10,844 nucleotides of DNA, taken from contig OMVH01000276.1 in the NCBI GenBank assembly GCA_900314365.1, positions 1 to 10,844 on the forward strand, read 5' to 3'. The notes beneath the pieces were generated by a model. The model did not search any database and had not been told where the DNA came from. It saw only the letters and a list, made by a program, of their open reading frames with translations. Made by a program: the position numbers and the translations under genes. This document shows positions 1 through 6,913 of this stretch, piece by piece. Position 1 is the first letter of the stretch; each line of letters starts with the position of its first letter. Source of the DNA: an uncultured Prevotella sp. Its GTDB lineage: Bacteria; Bacteroidota; Bacteroidia; Bacteroidales; Bacteroidaceae.

Positions 1-20
1 CAAAATATGCCCGTATTTTG
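1..20. repeat. Small A/T-rich inverted repeat at window edge
   Basis: CAAAATA (1-7) and TATTTTG (14-20) are perfect 7-bp inverted arms around a 6-base loop. A run of six T lies at 35-40, which is too far away for a standard terminator. It may be the end of an upstream transcription unit outside the window. Bases 21-195 otherwise show no gene or recognisable site. Confidence 0.3.
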
Positions 21-195
21 GCACTTTCGCGTTCTTTTTTATTTACAAACTTTCTCGCGACCTTTGATTTTTGATACGCTTTTTGAGGCCTGAGCCAAAC
101 CAGTGTGCAATGAAATTTCCACATCAGGAAGAGATAGTCCGTTCACCCTTATGCACAAGAACACGCATTGATGCACTCATTTTTTATCTAAAAAG

Positions 196-227
196 TTTGC
201 GATTTAAGAATTTAGTATTTACTTTTG
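196..227 (+). promoter_or_regulatory. Bacteroidetes-type promoter for the 282-1100 gene
   Basis: TTTG at 196-199 and TACTTTTG at 220-227 are separated by 20 bases. This matches the Bacteroidetes primary-sigma consensus (TTTG at -33, TAnnTTTG at -7). Transcription would start near 234, giving a leader of about 48 bases. It is one of the best-matching promoters in the window. Confidence 0.7.
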
Positions 228-281
228 CATCGTATAGAAATCATGTTGCCTGAACCAAGAAAGTAAGGGCGCTGAAACACA

Positions 282-1100
282 ATGACACTCAATATGAAAC
301 AGAAACCAACAGTAACACTGAAGAATCTCAATAAAGGCAACGTATGGGATTTGCAGGAGAACGACCTCTTCAGACTTTGGGAGTCGGCAAGCAAGAACGC
401 TGACCTCAAGGACAACATGCGTCACTACTTCGACATCTTCCACACGGCCTTCGAGATAGAAGAGGTGAAAGTAGACAAGCCCGAAGTAATCAAGAAATAT
501 GAAGCCAGGGGCTTCAAGACTTCTCTGGTGGCCAAGGACGACGGCGCCAAGGTGAAGTGGGCTGTAAAGAAGCGGCCCATACAGCGCGTCACCGACCTCA
601 CCTATGAGAACATACGCCACATCTCAGCCGCCAAGCTCATGGAGATTCTCGACCGCAACTTCGGCGGTGGATGGGAGTCGCTTCCACAGAGCATTCAGGA
701 CATTATTGAAAGTGGCTTCGACATCAGTACTACCACACTACCGCAGGACCGGTTGAAAAAGCCGGGCGGCATGTATGAGAAGAAGGTCAACGACGGCTTC
801 GAGGTGCTGGAGATTCCCAAGGGCACATGGGCCGAAGCCATCTTTGCCAAAGCCAAACCTATGGTGGAAGCACCGAAACCGGAACCGGAGGAGAAACCAC
901 GGCCCACGGACAACGATGAAGCCGACGACGACAACGACTTGCAGGACGAGCCCGCTGACGACTATAATGAGGATGAGGACGAGGACGATTTCGACGACGA
1001 CAAGCTCACGGAAGATAGCTATCGCACGACATACGAAGAGAATCCTGAGGACCTCGACCTCGAGGCTGAGGATGTGAGCGATGATGGTGACTATGAGTAA
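282..1100 (+). CDS. Unrecognised protein with a long acidic C-terminal tail
   Basis: I do not recognise this 272-residue protein. Residues 1-195 look folded and are rich in lysine, with a predicted mixed alpha/beta character (for example around R77-W93 and the helix-like stretch A116-F127). There is no signal peptide or membrane segment, so it is probably cytosolic. From about residue 198 the protein becomes low-complexity, and 38 of the last 72 residues are Asp or Glu, with few bases to balance them. Such tails occur in proteins that mimic nucleic acid, in RNA-polymerase-associated factors such as the delta subunit, and in histone-binding proteins, but no domain here links it to any of these. 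Met1 (282) is used. Met5 (294, reading MKQKPT) is an equally plausible start and neither has a strong ribosome site. It has its own promoter and terminator, so it is monocistronic. The reading frame is certain; the function is unknown. Confidence 0.85.
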   Translation: MTLNMKQKPTVTLKNLNKGNVWDLQENDLFRLWESASKNADLKDNMRHYFDIFHTAFEIEEVKVDKPEVIKKYEARGFKTSLVAKDDGAKVKWAVKKRPIQRVTDLTYENIRHISAAKLMEILDRNFGGGWESLPQSIQDIIESGFDISTTTLPQDRLKKPGGMYEKKVNDGFEVLEIPKGTWAEAIFAKAKPMVEAPKPEPEEKPRPTDNDEADDDNDLQDEPADDYNEDEDEDDFDDDKLTEDSYRTTYEENPEDLDLEAEDVSDDGDYE

Positions 1101-1126
1101 GCCACAGACTACGACATAAACTACAA

Positions 1127-1180
1127 GCCGGAACCTTCCTACCGATATACACACGCGGAAAGGCTTCCGGCGCTTTCTTT
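1127..1180 (+). terminator. Rho-independent terminator after the acidic-tail gene
   Basis: GCCGGAA (1127-1133) pairs with TTCCGGC (1165-1171), and the stem continues inward through CCTT/AAGG past a one-base bulge. It is followed by GCTTTCTTT on the plus strand. It lies 26 bases after the stop codon at 1100. Confidence 0.6.
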
Positions 1181-1695
1181 CTACTTCTGTACACAAGTCA
1201 AAGCCATTGCAGAAGCAGTCTGAGCCCCGGAAAACACGGGGCGGAAGAACATCTTATATAAATCGAAAAGGCTGTCGGAGTAAAACTCCAACAGCCCCGA
1301 TCATATACTTACCTTCTAGGATTACTCCTTTACAGGTCGTATTATGGCAAGTTTGGGAAGAAAGCAGAAACAGTGCCCTTTTCAAGAATTATCAGAGTGC
1401 TGAAGCCGACTGGAAAGTTCACGACTTTTGTAAATTCCTTTCTTAGAGACTCAACCTCATTTTCTTCTGCCAAGCACAAGGGTTAACCAATCATATATCA
1501 GACCTTTGCGAATGAAATAGCGACGGTTTTTCTCTGCTTTCAATTACAAATTTAGTAATTATTTTTCAACGTTGTTATGCCTCCTTCTATTATTTATATT
1601 AATTAAACAGTTGTTAAGAAAAATGACAAACACAACGGTCACTTCACCCCTTCGATAGGGAGTAAAGACTCAAGTACCTTTCCCAGCAGAAAGAA
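1181..1695. other. Intergenic region without a convincing protein gene
   Basis: Open frames here are short and unlike proteins. The stretch at 1540-1640 is strongly A/T-rich. A minus-strand terminator lies at 1260-1296 (listed separately). A minus-strand TAAATTTG box (1547-1554 on the plus strand) matches the -7 promoter consensus but lacks a good -33 partner. A 9-bp hairpin with wobble pairs (1642-1650 with 1659-1667) lies just past the dciA stop but has no adjacent T-run. The content may be a long 3' leader of recF-dciA, or a separate small RNA of about 280 bases on the minus strand. No tRNA is visible. Confidence 0.5.
1260..1296 (-). terminator. Minus-strand rho-independent terminator
   Basis: GGCTGT (1270-1275) pairs with ACAGCC (1291-1296). 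After one mismatch, GGAGT (1277-1281) pairs with ACTCC (1285-1289) around an AAA loop. Read on the minus strand, the hairpin is followed by TTTTCGATTT, so it stops leftward transcription. The plus-strand side has no T-run. It lies 400 bases beyond the dciA stop codon, which is far for that gene alone. Confidence 0.6.
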
Positions 1696-1986
1696 TCAAA
1701 AAAAGTGTATGTCCATGATGACGGCTCCACCAGCCTCCCGGTTGAGTTTGGCCACAAGCTGCGAGCGCATCATTGTCAAGTCCTGTCTGAGAGCAGGATT
1801 GGTGATTTTCACAAAGAGCGTCTGATTCTTGATGAATTTCTGAGTCGTGTAGCGTGCGGCTATCTTCCCAGCTACCTTTTCCCAGGCATCAATAAGCCGA
1901 CGCTGCTTCAGGGGCAACTCAAGACCTTCGTCCCTCAGCAGCTTCTGCAGAATGAGCGAGAGGCTTTCCGGATAACGCTTAAACAT
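1696..1986 (-). CDS. dciA: DUF721 / DciA-type replicative helicase loader
   Basis: This 96-residue protein has the DUF721 fold pattern: an N-terminal helix (residues 1-20), then LIDAWEKVAG (31-40), then a strand region TLFVKITNPALRQDL (56-70) typical of the family. DciA proteins help load the replicative helicase DnaB in bacteria without DnaC or DnaI. That function is known for other phyla and is inferred here. The protein is short, consisting of essentially the DUF721 domain alone, as is common in Bacteroidetes. The ATG at 1986 overlaps the recF stop by 8 bp, so the two are translated from one message and may be translationally coupled. A recF-DUF721 neighbourhood is also familiar from other phyla, which supports the call. 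Confidence 0.8.
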   Translation of the reverse strand: MFKRYPESLSLILQKLLRDEGLELPLKQRRLIDAWEKVAGKIAARYTTQKFIKNQTLFVKITNPALRQDLTMMRSQLVAKLNREAGGAVIMDIHFF

Positions 1987-3097
1987 GTGGCCCCTCCGAT
2001 TTTAAGTTGATGTCGCCATGATCGACGGCAAAGAGTTTGTAGTCGGCAAAACCGGCTGAAAGGATGCGGTCAAGATGGTCGCGATTGGTATCGGTAATGA
2101 ATATCTGTCCGAAATTGCTGCCCGAAACGAGCTTCACAATCTCTTCTACCCGATGAGCATCCAACTTGTCGAAGATATCGTCGAGCAGCAGAAGGGGCGT
2201 CGTGGCCGAGGATGTTCGTCTGAGGAAGTCGAACTGGGCAAGCTTCAGAGCCAAAGCAAAGGTCTTGTGCTGCCCTTGCGAGCCCTCGCGCTTGAGCTGA
2301 TAGCCACCTACCATCAGTTCAAGGTCGTCACGGTGGACACCATGCAGCGAGTAGCCCATGATGCGATCCTTAGGACGTCCGCCGCGGATGATGTCAAGCA
2401 GAGGGCCACGCTGACAGTGCGACACGTAGTTGATACCCACTTCCTCAGCTCCTTGCGAGATACGGGAATAAATTTGCTGGAAGACGGGGATGAACTCTTT
2501 TACAAACGCACTGCGCGCTGCGAACACAGCCTCTCCCGACCTTGCCATCTCCTCCTCCCACACGTCGAGCAGCGACGCATCAGGCTCTTCCTCCTGACGA
2601 AGCAGCGCATTTCGTTGCTGCAGGGCCTTGTTGTAGCGCGTAAGCGAATCTATGTAGGGATGGTCGAACTGCGAGATGACCATGTCCATGAGCTTTCTGC
2701 GCTCCTCACTTCCTCCCTCAATGAGACCGCTGTCGGAAGGAGATACAAAGATTAAGGGAATGAGACCGATATGCTGTGAAAGGCGCTTGTACTCCTTCTG
2801 GTTGCGCTTGAAATGCTTCCGCTGCCCACGCTTCATGCCGCAGTAGATATGCTCCTCGTCGCCCGACTCATTAGAATAGTTGCCTTCAAGCACGAAGAAA
2901 TCGGCTTCGTGGTTCAGCACCTGAGAGTCAATGGGGTTGAAAGCAGAACGGCAGAACGAGAGATAGTAGATGGCATCAAGCAGATTAGTCTTTCCCACAC
3001 CATTGGGACCAATGAATCCGTTCAGCTTCGGAGAGAAGACAAGGTCGGAGGAACGGATGTTCTTGAAGTTTATTATGCTGAGTCGTTGAAGAATCAT
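1979..3097 (-). CDS. recF: DNA replication and repair protein RecF
   Basis: RecF is an SMC-like ATPase that binds gapped DNA and, with RecO and RecR, loads RecA at single-strand gaps. The translation shows the Walker A motif GPNGVGKT (residues 30-37), the ABC signature SQGQHKT (273-279) and the Walker B/D-loop LLLLDDIFDKLD (302-313). The opening LQRLSIINFKNIRS is typical of RecF. The length of 372 residues is usual for the family. I chose the ATG at 3097: the longer frame beginning with TTG at 3130 would start inside the -7 promoter box (3128-3135) and adds 11 residues that precede the normal RecF start. It is the first gene of a pair with dciA. Here recF is not beside dnaA, dnaN or gyrB. Confidence 0.96.
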   Translation of the reverse strand: MILQRLSIINFKNIRSSDLVFSPKLNGFIGPNGVGKTNLLDAIYYLSFCRSAFNPIDSQVLNHEADFFVLEGNYSNESGDEEHIYCGMKRGQRKHFKRNQKEYKRLSQHIGLIPLIFVSPSDSGLIEGGSEERRKLMDMVISQFDHPYIDSLTRYNKALQQRNALLRQEEEPDASLLDVWEEEMARSGEAVFAARSAFVKEFIPVFQQIYSRISQGAEEVGINYVSHCQRGPLLDIIRGGRPKDRIMGYSLHGVHRDDLELMVGGYQLKREGSQGQHKTFALALKLAQFDFLRRTSSATTPLLLLDDIFDKLDAHRVEEIVKLVSGSNFGQIFITDTNRDHLDRILSAGFADYKLFAVDHGDINLKSEGPHV

Positions 3098-3127
3098 GTA
3101 AGAAGCGGGAACAAATTTCGTCGATTG

Positions 3128-3158
3128 CAAAGTTACGCCTTTTCAGCGAAGGAACGAA
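3128..3158 (-). promoter_or_regulatory. Promoter of recF-dciA
   Basis: On the minus strand TAACTTTG (3135-3128) lies 19 bases after a TTCG -33-like element (3158-3155). Transcription would begin near 3121, about 24 bases before the recF ATG. Confidence 0.6.
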
Positions 3159-3174
3159 AAAAGTAGCAAATAAA

Positions 3175-3206
3175 TTTCACAGAATGATAGAAAATAAGTA
3201 ACTTTG
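3175..3206 (+). promoter_or_regulatory. Promoter of the TPR-ribH operon
   Basis: TAACTTTG at 3199-3206 lies 20 bases after TTTC at 3175-3178. Predicted transcription starts near 3213, with a leader of about 80 bases. It faces away from the recF promoter: the two -7 boxes are 63 bp apart and form a perfect 10-bp inverted pair (GCAAAGTTAC at 3127-3136, GTAACTTTGC at 3198-3207). Confidence 0.6.
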
Positions 3207-3291
3207 CCTCCCAGTAGTCATCATGCCTTGTGCTGGCAACGACAAGACTACGGAATCATCAACGGAACGAAAATAAAAACAAATAACAACA

Positions 3292-3990
3292 ATGTCACAA
3301 AAGAAAGAACAGGGCACTTTCGATGCTAACGAAGCCCTCGGCAAGTCGGAGGCCTTCTTCGACAAGCACAAGAAGCATGTAACAATCGTCATTTTAGCTT
3401 TAATCGTTATCATCGGTGCCATATTCGGCTACCGCGCCTGGAACGCCAGCCGCGAGGATAAGGCAAGCACTGAGCTTGGTAAAGCACAGGAATACTTCCA
3501 GAACGAGATGTTCGACAAAGCACTCAATGGCGACGGTGCCGGCTCCAAAGGCTTTGCTGCAATAGCCGACGACTACAGTGGTACCGACGCAGCCAACCTT
3601 GCAAACCTCTATGCAGGCCTTTGCTACGCCAACCTTAACAAATGGAAGGAAGCCCAGCAGTATTTGGAGAAATACGACACGTCCGACGACGCTGTCGTGA
3701 GTCCTGCCGCAGTAGCAGCCCTCGGCGACGCTGATGCCCATCTCGGTAAGCTCGACGACGCTGTGAGCAAATTCAAGAAAGCAGCCAAGATGGCTGACAA
3801 GCAGGCTGCCGACGATGTAAACTTCTCATTCTCGCCTACCTACCTCCTCAAGGCCGGTATGATACTGGAGAGCCAGGGTAAAAAGGACGAGGCTCTGAAG
3901 ATTTACCAAGACATTAAGGATAAATATGTCAATGCCCAGATTGTCCAAAGCACTGAGATTGACAAGTATATTGAACGCGCTTCCAGATAA
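3292..3990 (+). CDS. Membrane-anchored tetratricopeptide repeat protein (YfgM-like)
   Basis: This 232-residue protein has a charged cytosolic N-terminus (1-28), one hydrophobic membrane segment at about residues 29-48, and an extracytoplasmic part. TPR-like helix pairs lie near residues 101-128, 138-167 and 182-213 (for example YAGLCYANLNKWKEAQQYL and KAGMILESQGKKDEALKIY). The layout matches the YfgM/TPR_21 type. In Escherichia coli YfgM associates with the SecYEG translocon and periplasmic chaperones; a similar role here is inference from architecture. The ATG at 3292 follows an A-rich leader (AACAAATAACAACA) typical of Bacteroidetes translation starts. The stop codon TAA shares its last base with the ribH ATG, so the two form a tightly coupled operon. 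The pairing with ribH is positional and suggests no role in riboflavin synthesis. Confidence 0.85.
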   Translation: MSQKKEQGTFDANEALGKSEAFFDKHKKHVTIVILALIVIIGAIFGYRAWNASREDKASTELGKAQEYFQNEMFDKALNGDGAGSKGFAAIADDYSGTDAANLANLYAGLCYANLNKWKEAQQYLEKYDTSDDAVVSPAAVAALGDADAHLGKLDDAVSKFKKAAKMADKQAADDVNFSFSPTYLLKAGMILESQGKKDEALKIYQDIKDKYVNAQIVQSTEIDKYIERASR

Positions 3991-4466
3991 TGTCAACAGC
4001 ACTGCACAATCTCTCCGACTACAATCCGGCAAGCGTCCCCGACGCCAGTAACATGTGCTTCGGCATTGTCGTGTCAGAATGGAATTGCGAAATTACCAAT
4101 GCTTTGCTCGAAGGAGCGGTGAAAACGCTCCAGGAGCACGGCACGCTGCCTGAGAATATCCACGTGAAGCGTGTACCGGGAAGCTTCGAGCTTATCTACG
4201 GTGCACAGCAGATGACAAAAAACGATGGCTTCGATGCTGTCATCATTCTCGGATCGGTTATCAGAGGCGAGACACCTCACTTTGATTACATCTGTCAAGG
4301 TGTCACCTATGGTATCGCTCACCTTAACGCCGTACAGAACATCCCCGTCATCTATGGTCTGCTCACTACCGACAATATCGAGCAGGCTCGCGAACGGAGT
4401 GGAGGCAAATATGGAAACAAAGGTGACGAATGCGCAGTTGACGCCATAAAGATGGCAAAGTTCTGA
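3990..4466 (+). CDS. ribH: 6,7-dimethyl-8-ribityllumazine synthase
   Basis: Lumazine synthase catalyses the penultimate step of riboflavin synthesis, condensing 5-amino-6-ribitylamino-uracil with 3,4-dihydroxy-2-butanone 4-phosphate in the cytosol. Family landmarks are all present: WN (31-32) at the pyrimidine site, PGSFEL (63-68), GSVIRGETPHFDY (88-100) with the catalytic histidine at 97, GLLTTDNIEQARERSG (123-138) and GGKYGNKG (138-145) at the phosphate-binding site. The 158-residue length is normal. The enzyme usually forms pentamers or 60-mers. Translation starts at an ATG overlapping the TPR stop. No other rib genes and no FMN riboswitch are visible in the window, so the pathway genes are scattered in this genome. 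Confidence 0.96.
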   Translation: MSTALHNLSDYNPASVPDASNMCFGIVVSEWNCEITNALLEGAVKTLQEHGTLPENIHVKRVPGSFELIYGAQQMTKNDGFDAVIILGSVIRGETPHFDYICQGVTYGIAHLNAVQNIPVIYGLLTTDNIEQARERSGGKYGNKGDECAVDAIKMAKF

Positions 4467-4499
4467 CTTGCTCTTTAGAGACCCATCCCCAAACAAATA

Positions 4500-4558
4500 A
4501 AAGTGATAGCATTGACAGAGCCCGAAGGCGGTTGTCATGCTACCACTCTTTTTGTTTA
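4500..4558 (+). terminator. Rho-independent terminator after ribH
   Basis: A long hairpin pairs AGTG (4502-4505) with CACT (4544-4547), then TAGCAT with ATGCTA and GACA with TGTC, with one mismatch and one bulge. The tip is GCC-CGAA-GGC. It is followed by CTTTTTTGTTT on the plus strand and ends the TPR-ribH operon 34 bases after the ribH stop. Confidence 0.8.
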
Positions 4559-4658
4559 AGCCGCTCATTGTTCTGCTACTCTACCGTCAGTTCAAAACCG
4601 CAAGCCACTCTCAAAGCACATCAATCAAGTAAACAGCAATCTCAAAAGCAAGACTTAC

Positions 4659-5042
4659 ATGATACTACAACAATTCTTTCAGGCTTACAGCTTCAGTGAA
4701 ATAATGCCAGTCATCAACGACATGTTCCCCGGAACGAAGAAATTCAGCCCACAACTACGCAAGGCTTATGATATGATGCTGGAGATGCGCCCTGTACACT
4801 CGAAGAAAATCATTAAATACACGCTCCGCAGAGATGCCGAAAGCGGCGATACCTATATGGGTGCCGACGACCGTGACTTCGACTCTCCATGGGAGGTTTG
4901 CCTTGGCAAGAATGTCAGCCGCGACAAGGGAGTTGACCTGAGCGACGTAGAAGTGGCTGCCAACTGCCTTGTGAACCTCTGTTTGCAGGGGCGCTATCCC
5001 AAGTCCTTCGAAGCCGACCACGAAGCGCTCCTCAAGGGGTAA
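4659..5042 (+). CDS. Small conserved-looking hypothetical protein
   Basis: This 127-residue protein has no signal peptide or membrane segment. The N-terminal part (1-45) looks helical (LQQFFQAYSFSEIMPVIND). A middle segment is strand-like and polar (53-82, containing WEVCLGK). The C-terminus has a helix with cysteines (VEVAANCLVNLCL). The pattern resembles short uncharacterised Bacteroidales proteins of the DUF6557 kind, but I hold that link only weakly. The stretch 4559-4658 upstream has no clear TAnnTTTG box, and a ribH terminator separates it from the operon before it. A strong terminator follows, so it is probably transcribed alone. Codon use resembles its neighbours. The function is unknown. 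Confidence 0.75.
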   Translation: MILQQFFQAYSFSEIMPVINDMFPGTKKFSPQLRKAYDMMLEMRPVHSKKIIKYTLRRDAESGDTYMGADDRDFDSPWEVCLGKNVSRDKGVDLSDVEVAANCLVNLCLQGRYPKSFEADHEALLKG

Positions 5043-5062
5043 AGCCGTGGTCACCGGTGAAA

Positions 5063-5118
5063 CGCAAGAATGGATGTACCGAGAATATACTCCGGTACAT
5101 CCATTCTTGCGCTTTTTC
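5063..5118 (+). terminator. Strong terminator with a perfect 19-bp stem
   Basis: CGCAAGAATGGATGTACCG (5063-5081) and its exact reverse complement (5093-5111) enclose an 11-base loop and are followed by CTTTTTC. It ends the 4659-5042 gene and lies 55 bases before the convergent gene ending at 5167. On the minus strand it is followed only by TTTC, so it would work there less well, but it could serve both genes. Confidence 0.85.
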
Positions 5119-5166
5119 AATGACCGCTCCACTCTGGGAACAGCTCCATTAATTATGCCTTTACCA

Positions 5167-5700
5167 TTATTCCTCTGAGTCTGAGTCCTGCGAAATAGTC
5201 ACTTTTCCCAAGCGGGAAACCGACAGTCTCAAAGGCACATACTCGTCGCTCATCTTGTCAGGAGAGCCCACGCTGGCCGCGAAACTCAGGCAATCGCCCT
5301 CGGCCTTATCGAAGACGATACCAGTGAGTGCTCCGTCCTTGAAAAAGCTGTCAGGCACATAAGCCTTGAAATCACTCTTCTTGAACGTACGGGAGAAGAA
5401 CTCGGTACCATCCTTACGCAGAATCCTCACCTTTACAGTGTTGTCATAATACTTGCCACCATAACCGTCATCGGCCAATGGCAACGACATGTCTGGCTCA
5501 CGATTCGTCATAACGGTGTAGGTACTACCAAGCCATTCCACACTTTGACTGTGAGCATAAGAGTCCATCTTCTGTGTGACCTTATGCTCCACTTTCTTGG
5601 GTGCTGTCGTCATGATGTCCTTGCCTTGATCCTTCTTGCCACAGGCACCGACCAAACAACAAAGCGATGCCAACATGGCGCAACCAATCCATCTGTTCAT
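5167..5700 (-). CDS. DUF4738-family lipoprotein
   Basis: This is a 177-residue predicted lipoprotein. A hydrophobic signal sequence ends in the lipobox LVGAC, with lipidated Cys20, followed by a polar linker (GKKDQGKD). The mature region looks beta-rich: WLGSTYTVMTNREPD, then YYDNTVKVRILRKDGTEFFSRTFKKSDF, then GIVFDKAEGDCLSFAASV and VPLRLSVSRLGKVTI. This order resembles the Bacteroidales DUF4738 family, whose function is not known. Lys-Lys after the cysteine does not settle inner or outer membrane location, because Bacteroidetes sorting rules differ. The protein ends in an acidic SDSEE tail. The ATG at 5700 is preceded by AAAGG 8 bases upstream and by a strong promoter. It appears to be transcribed alone. 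Confidence 0.8.
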   Translation of the reverse strand: MNRWIGCAMLASLCCLVGACGKKDQGKDIMTTAPKKVEHKVTQKMDSYAHSQSVEWLGSTYTVMTNREPDMSLPLADDGYGGKYYDNTVKVRILRKDGTEFFSRTFKKSDFKAYVPDSFFKDGALTGIVFDKAEGDCLSFAASVGSPDKMSDEYVPLRLSVSRLGKVTISQDSDSEE

Positions 5701-5722
5701 TACTAATACCTTTAGATGAATG

Positions 5723-5753
5723 CAAAGTTAGTCAAATTCAGTCTCACGACAAA
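5723..5753 (-). promoter_or_regulatory. Promoter of the DUF4738 lipoprotein gene
   Basis: On the minus strand TTTG (5753-5750), a 19-base spacer and TAACTTTG (5730-5723) match the Bacteroidetes consensus at every fixed position. Transcription would start near 5716, leaving a leader of about 16 bases. Confidence 0.8.
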
Positions 5754-5811
5754 ACAAATCCAACGTTTTCATCAAACCAAATGAACAGGGTCCAGCCTAC
5801 CTGAGTGCCAA

Positions 5812-5860
5812 CACAACAAAAGAAAGCTGGTACGGATCGCAGCTTCTCTACCGTGCCAGC
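5812..5860 (-). terminator. Terminator after the DUF1080 gene
   Basis: GCTGGTACGG (5826-5835) and CCGTGCCAGC (5851-5860) form a 10-bp stem with one G-U pair and a 15-base loop. On the minus strand it is followed by TTTCTTTTGTTGTG. It starts 19 bases past the stop codon of the 5879-6892 gene. Confidence 0.8.
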
Positions 5861-5878
5861 CACTGCCGGAGCCGTCAT

Positions 5879-6892
5879 CTACTTGAGCCTTTTCACATAG
5901 ATGTCACGGAAGTAGACACGACTTCCATGAGCCTGAAGCTCAATTTGGTCAACAGGCGGAATGGGTTTGCTACGGTCCCAATAGTTCTCCATCACAACCT
6001 TATCCACCACTTTTACTCCGTTCAGCCACACGGTCACTTTGTCACCCACCATTTTTATCAGAAAGCTGTTCCAGGTTCCAAGCTTGTTATCAGCCACTTT
6101 CAGAGGGGTGCTCCTGTGTTTTGTGTTGTTGTAGAGACCACCGCTACCCACTTGGGCACCGACATTGACCCGCGCTGTATCCCAAATCTGCACCTGCGGC
6201 GTTCCACGCAGATAGATGCCAGCATCGGGCTCCTTTCCGGCAGGGTCCAAACGCCAGTCGACATAAAGTTCAAAATCCTTGTACTTTCCTACCGTGCAGA
6301 TATTGTCAAAACCCGAACCTACATAGACGAGCTGTCCGTTCTCAACGGTCCAGTCCTTACGCATCAGCTCGTCGGCCACCTTTTGCTTCTGTGCCAATTC
6401 GCCACTACTCATGGCAGCCCTCTTGATGGGATTCTCCACGAGTCCTTTCCATCCTTTGAGCGTCTTGCCGTCGAAGATGCTCACATAGCCCGGGGATTCA
6501 GGCTTCCGTGCAAGAAATCTCTCGACCTTGCCGCGCAGATTCCCTTTCAGCAGAGGTCGGGCCTTGCGGAGCAGAGTACGCATAGCAACGCCGTCGTACT
6601 CTTTATGATTCATGGCGATAGAAGCAGCCACTGAAGCAGCTGCCCTCGAGAGCTCTGGGTCGGAGAGATAGCCTCCGGCATACATCATTGCCTGGAAAGA
6701 CCCTGTACCCACCAACTGCCAAAGAGCCTCCTTGCTTTCGGCAACAGTCAGTGTCTTGGATTCCAGCTTCTCACGCAACTGAAGATAATGATTCTCGGGC
6801 GTAGGCATATAGTACTGCGCCCTTGTCTGAGTGGGCAAAGCCAAACATGCCATTGCCACACAAAGTGATAGGATGAGATGTCTTGTATTCAT
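5879..6892 (-). CDS. Secreted DUF1080 protein (3-keto-disaccharide hydrolase family)
   Basis: This 337-residue protein has a Sec signal peptide, probably cut after TQTRA (residue 25), and no lipobox, so a periplasmic or secreted enzyme is likely. Residues 30-130 form an alpha-helical segment of unknown role. The DUF1080 domain (laminin-G-like beta sandwich) follows: FDGKTLKGWKG (140-150), DWTVENGQLVY (180-190), KDFELYVDWRL (205-215), DAGIYLRGTPQVQIWD (223-238), a Gly-rich loop QVGSGGLYNN (247-256), TWNSFLIKMVGDKVTVWLNGVKV (273-295) and FRDIYVKRL (328-336). Family members cleave glycosides whose sugar has been oxidised at C3, usually paired with Gfo/Idh-type oxidoreductases. No such partner, SusC/D pair or sugar transporter is present here, so the substrate is open. 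It has its own promoter and terminator. Confidence 0.88.
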   Translation of the reverse strand: MNTRHLILSLCVAMACLALPTQTRAQYYMPTPENHYLQLREKLESKTLTVAESKEALWQLVGTGSFQAMMYAGGYLSDPELSRAAASVAASIAMNHKEYDGVAMRTLLRKARPLLKGNLRGKVERFLARKPESPGYVSIFDGKTLKGWKGLVENPIKRAAMSSGELAQKQKVADELMRKDWTVENGQLVYVGSGFDNICTVGKYKDFELYVDWRLDPAGKEPDAGIYLRGTPQVQIWDTARVNVGAQVGSGGLYNNTKHRSTPLKVADNKLGTWNSFLIKMVGDKVTVWLNGVKVVDKVVMENYWDRSKPIPPVDQIELQAHGSRVYFRDIYVKRLK

Positions 6893-6913
6893 GATAGTAT
6901 TGATTAATGACTA

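Noticed and set aside
1207..1446. 79-codon open frame on the plus strand in the gap after the acidic-tail gene
   Set aside because: It runs through the minus-strand terminator hairpin, has an unnatural composition (basic N-terminus, no domain), and lacks a promoter box or good leader.
1260..1540. Firm call of 6S RNA
   Set aside because: Some pairing fits, but I could not identify the conserved closing stem and bubble sequence, and the promoter is incomplete. It is kept only as a candidate finding.
2075..2755. 226-codon open frame on the plus strand opposite recF
   Set aside because: It is antisense to a complete recF with all ATPase motifs, has no promoter and no protein-like features.
3098..3130. 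Upstream TTG start for recF
   Set aside because: It lies inside the TAACTTTG promoter box, so transcripts from that promoter would not contain it. The ATG at 3097 gives the normal RecF N-terminus.
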